Positions 6,131-7,498 of a stretch of 7,498 bases of DNA are shown here, in pieces. Source of the DNA: Acidobacteriota bacterium (lineage in GTDB: Bacteria; Acidobacteriota; Blastocatellia; Pyrinomonadales; Pyrinomonadaceae); contig JABFSB010000576.1 in the NCBI GenBank assembly GCA_013140875.1, positions 1 through 7,498 of the forward strand, given 5' to 3'. The notes under the pieces are model-generated. The model saw nothing but the letters and a program-made list of their open reading frames with translations, had not been told where the DNA came from and did no database searches. Numbering within the stretch: position 1 is the first letter of the stretch; every line of letters begins with the position of its first letter. The position numbers and the translations under genes were made by a program.

Positions 6131-7063
6131 ATGCGAATTTTAGTCACCGGCGGTGCCGGGTTCATTGGCTCGCACTTGTGCGAACGCTTGCTTGCGGACG
6201 GCGGTGAGGTTGTTTGTCTCGACAACTTTTTCACCGGCCGAAAGGACAATATTCTGCACCTGATGGACAACAAGCGGTTTGAGCTTATCCGTCATGATGT
6301 GATCGAACCGATACTTCTGGAAGTAGACCAGATTTACAACCTCGCCTGCCCGGCGTCGCCCGTGCATTACCAGTACAATCCGGTCAAAACAGTAAAGACG
6401 AGCGTGATGGGCATGATAAACCTGCTCGGCATGGCAAAGCGTGTAAAGGCTCGGATTCTGCAGGCTTCGACAAGCGAAGTTTATGGCGATCCGCTCGTGC
6501 ATCCGCAAACCGAAGATTATTTCGGCAACGTCAATCCGATCGGCCTAAGAAGCTGCTATGACGAAGGCAAACGTGTCGCTGAAACGCTGATGATGGATTA
6601 TCACCGCCAAAACGGTGTCGATACGCGTATCGTTCGCATTTTCAACACTTACGGTGAGCGGATGCTTGAAAACGACGGACGCGTGGTATCGAATTTTGTG
6701 GTCCAGGCGCTCCAGGACAAAGAATTGACCATCTATGGCGACGGCTCGCAAACGCGTTCGTTCTGCTATGTCAGCGATCTGGTCGATGGTATTGTCCGGC
6801 TTATGAACACCGAGGCCGATGATATTCATCTCCCGGTAAATATCGGCAATCCAACCGAATTCACGATGAACGAATTAGCGGCTGAGGTCGGCCGGATCTC
6901 CGGCAAAGAGGTCAAGATCACCCACCTTCCGCTGCCCGCGGACGATCCGAAACAGCGCAAACCGAATATCGAACGCGCGACACGTTTACTGGGATGGAAT
7001 CCGGCCGTAATGCTCGCCGACGGACTTGAGCGAACCGTCGATTACTTCCGCTTGCGGCTTTGA
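6131..7063 (+). CDS. uxs: UDP-glucuronate decarboxylase (UDP-xylose synthase), extended SDR family
   Basis: This cytosolic NAD-dependent enzyme converts UDP-glucuronic acid to UDP-xylose and CO2, supplying a precursor for surface glycans. At 310 residues it has normal length for the soluble bacterial enzyme. The Rossmann motif GGAGFIGS sits at 7-14 (G7, G10, G13). The UXS hallmark ACPASPVHYQYNPVKT spans 72-87, QASTSEVYGDP 111-121 with T114 and E116, and the catalytic pair is Y143 and K147 in SCYDEGKR. GSQTRSFCYV (205-214) and QRKPNIERA (275-283) complete the pattern; R276 is the probable counterpart of the decarboxylation arginine known from UXS and ArnA. Two positions differ from the usual text: L139 where NPIGPRS is typical and E176 where NTYGPRM is typical. 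The ATG at 6131 starts directly at the Rossmann strand but has no Shine-Dalgarno. A promoter lies at 6054-6082. A second SDR gene follows 61 bases downstream. Confidence 0.93.
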   Translation: MRILVTGGAGFIGSHLCERLLADGGEVVCLDNFFTGRKDNILHLMDNKRFELIRHDVIEPILLEVDQIYNLACPASPVHYQYNPVKTVKTSVMGMINLLGMAKRVKARILQASTSEVYGDPLVHPQTEDYFGNVNPIGLRSCYDEGKRVAETLMMDYHRQNGVDTRIVRIFNTYGERMLENDGRVVSNFVVQALQDKELTIYGDGSQTRSFCYVSDLVDGIVRLMNTEADDIHLPVNIGNPTEFTMNELAAEVGRISGKEVKITHLPLPADDPKQRKPNIERATRLLGWNPAVMLADGLERTVDYFRLRL

Positions 7064-7095
7064 ATTCAACGACGCCGGCTGTTAGCCTAGCTTTT

Positions 7096-7114
7096 GGCAA
7101 AAACGCAGTTTGCC
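7096..7114 (+). repeat. Inverted repeat GGCAAA / TTTGCC between the two SDR genes
   Basis: In the 61-bp spacer between the decarboxylase stop (7063) and the next ATG (7125), GGCAAA (7096-7101) and TTTGCC (7109-7114) form a perfect 6-bp stem with a 7-base loop. There is no T tract after it, so it is not a normal intrinsic terminator. It ends ten bases before the start codon and could influence ribosome access to the second gene. Confidence 0.3.
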
Positions 7115-7124
7115 TTCCTAACCT

Positions 7125-7498
7125 ATGAAAATTCTCATTACGGGCGGTGCCGGTTTTGTCGGCAGCCACTTGACCGACAAGTTGATCGCGGAAGGCCATG
7201 AGATCACCGTTATCGACGACCTTTCGACCGGTAAATATTCGAACGTCGAACATCTTGAAGGAAACAAAAATTTCCGGCTGATCATCGACACGGTCCTGAA
7301 CGACAAATTGATGGAAGAACTGGTCCGCGAAACGGACCACGTTTACCACATGGCAAGCGCGGTCGGCGTCCGGCTGATCATGGAACAGCCGGTGAAGACG
7401 ATCGAAACGATCTTTCACGGCACCGATGTTATTTTGAAGTTCTGTTCGCGTTACCGTAAGCACGTCTTGATTCCCAGCACGTCCGAAGTCTACGGAAA
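7125..7498 (+). CDS. NAD-dependent nucleotide-sugar epimerase/dehydratase, N-terminal part (3' end outside the window)
   Basis: An open frame starts at ATG 7125 and runs off the window edge after 124 full codons and two bases. The protein begins MKILITGGAGFVGSHL, the Rossmann NAD-binding motif with G7, G10 and G13, followed by VIDDLSTGKYSN (29-40), the segment MASAVGVRLIMEQPVKTIET (76-95) and PSTSEVYG (117-124). This is an extended short-chain dehydrogenase related to UDP-glucose 4-epimerase, dTDP-glucose or GDP-mannose dehydratases and UDP-glucuronate decarboxylase. The YxxxK pair and the C-terminal substrate domain lie outside, so substrate and reaction cannot be fixed. The TSEVYG text is shared with the upstream decarboxylase, but its ACPASP hallmark is replaced here by MASAVG, so it is not a plain duplicate. 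No Shine-Dalgarno is seen. Co-transcription with the decarboxylase is likely, suggesting a sugar-nucleotide unit for a surface polysaccharide. Confidence 0.88.
   Translation, partial: MKILITGGAGFVGSHLTDKLIAEGHEITVIDDLSTGKYSNVEHLEGNKNFRLIIDTVLNDKLMEELVRETDHVYHMASAVGVRLIMEQPVKTIETIFHGTDVILKFCSRYRKHVLIPSTSEVYG

Noticed and set aside
7060..7069. Perfect palindrome TTGAATTCAA over the decarboxylase stop codon
   Set aside because: Ten bases with a common restriction-site core are easily explained by chance. It sits at the end of coding sequence and has no partner element.
6918..7463. A 181-codon minus-strand open frame across the two SDR genes
   Set aside because: It is antisense to the end of the decarboxylase and the start of the second SDR, both with clear motifs. 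Its translation has no family features.
1..7498. CRISPR array, tRNA or rRNA genes, insertion sequence ends, or a defence system
   Set aside because: No regularly spaced repeats, cloverleaf pattern, transposase-like frame, target duplications or defence-type domains were found on either strand.

Overview
The window reads as an ordinary chromosomal segment of a Gram-negative-type bacterium. A secreted S9 peptidase next to a DUF5916 outer-membrane-type barrel protein points to a diderm. My best guess is Acidobacteriota (Blastocatellia/Pyrinomonadaceae-like), because DUF5916 proteins and many S9 peptidases are common there, but Bacteroidota or Gemmatimonadota cannot be excluded by eye. Base composition is moderate and patchy: 36 of 60 bases are G+C at 121-180, 23 of 60 at 901-960, and 40 of 60 at 3181-3240. 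No tRNA, rRNA, CRISPR array, insertion sequence or phage gene is visible.

Layout from left to right. Positions 1-460 (+) hold the C-terminal quarter of the ribosome-associated GTPase TypA/BipA. Converging on it from the minus strand is a two-gene unit of unknown function: a 165-residue helical protein (642-1139) followed directly by a 67-residue very acidic protein (438-641). The last 23 bases of the acidic ORF overlap the end of typA. A 67-bp gap separates the 165-residue gene from a divergent gene (1207-3588, +) for an exported S9-family serine peptidase with its triad intact. Nine bases beyond its stop ends a convergent gene (3598-5931, -) for a DUF5916 protein: signal peptide, CBM9-like N-terminal domain, then a long beta-strand-rich domain.

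A 199-bp divergent spacer (5932-6130) carries a convincing sigma70-like promoter toward the right and a weaker one toward the left. The left-facing promoter is bracketed by a 7-bp inverted repeat. To the right are two tandem extended-SDR nucleotide-sugar genes on the plus strand. The first is a complete UDP-glucuronate decarboxylase (UDP-xylose synthase, 6131-7063). The second (7125 to the window edge) is the start of a related epimerase/dehydratase. Together they suggest the edge of a locus supplying activated sugars for exopolysaccharide or cell-surface glycan.

The genes do not form one pathway. They are a GTPase, an uncharacterised couple, two envelope proteins placed end to end, and a nucleotide-sugar unit. 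I see no strong case for a new multi-gene system. The items most worth a second look are the unknown 165/67-residue couple, the compositionally distinct segment and linker insert inside the S9 peptidase, and the inverted repeats in the 5932-6130 and 7064-7124 spacers.
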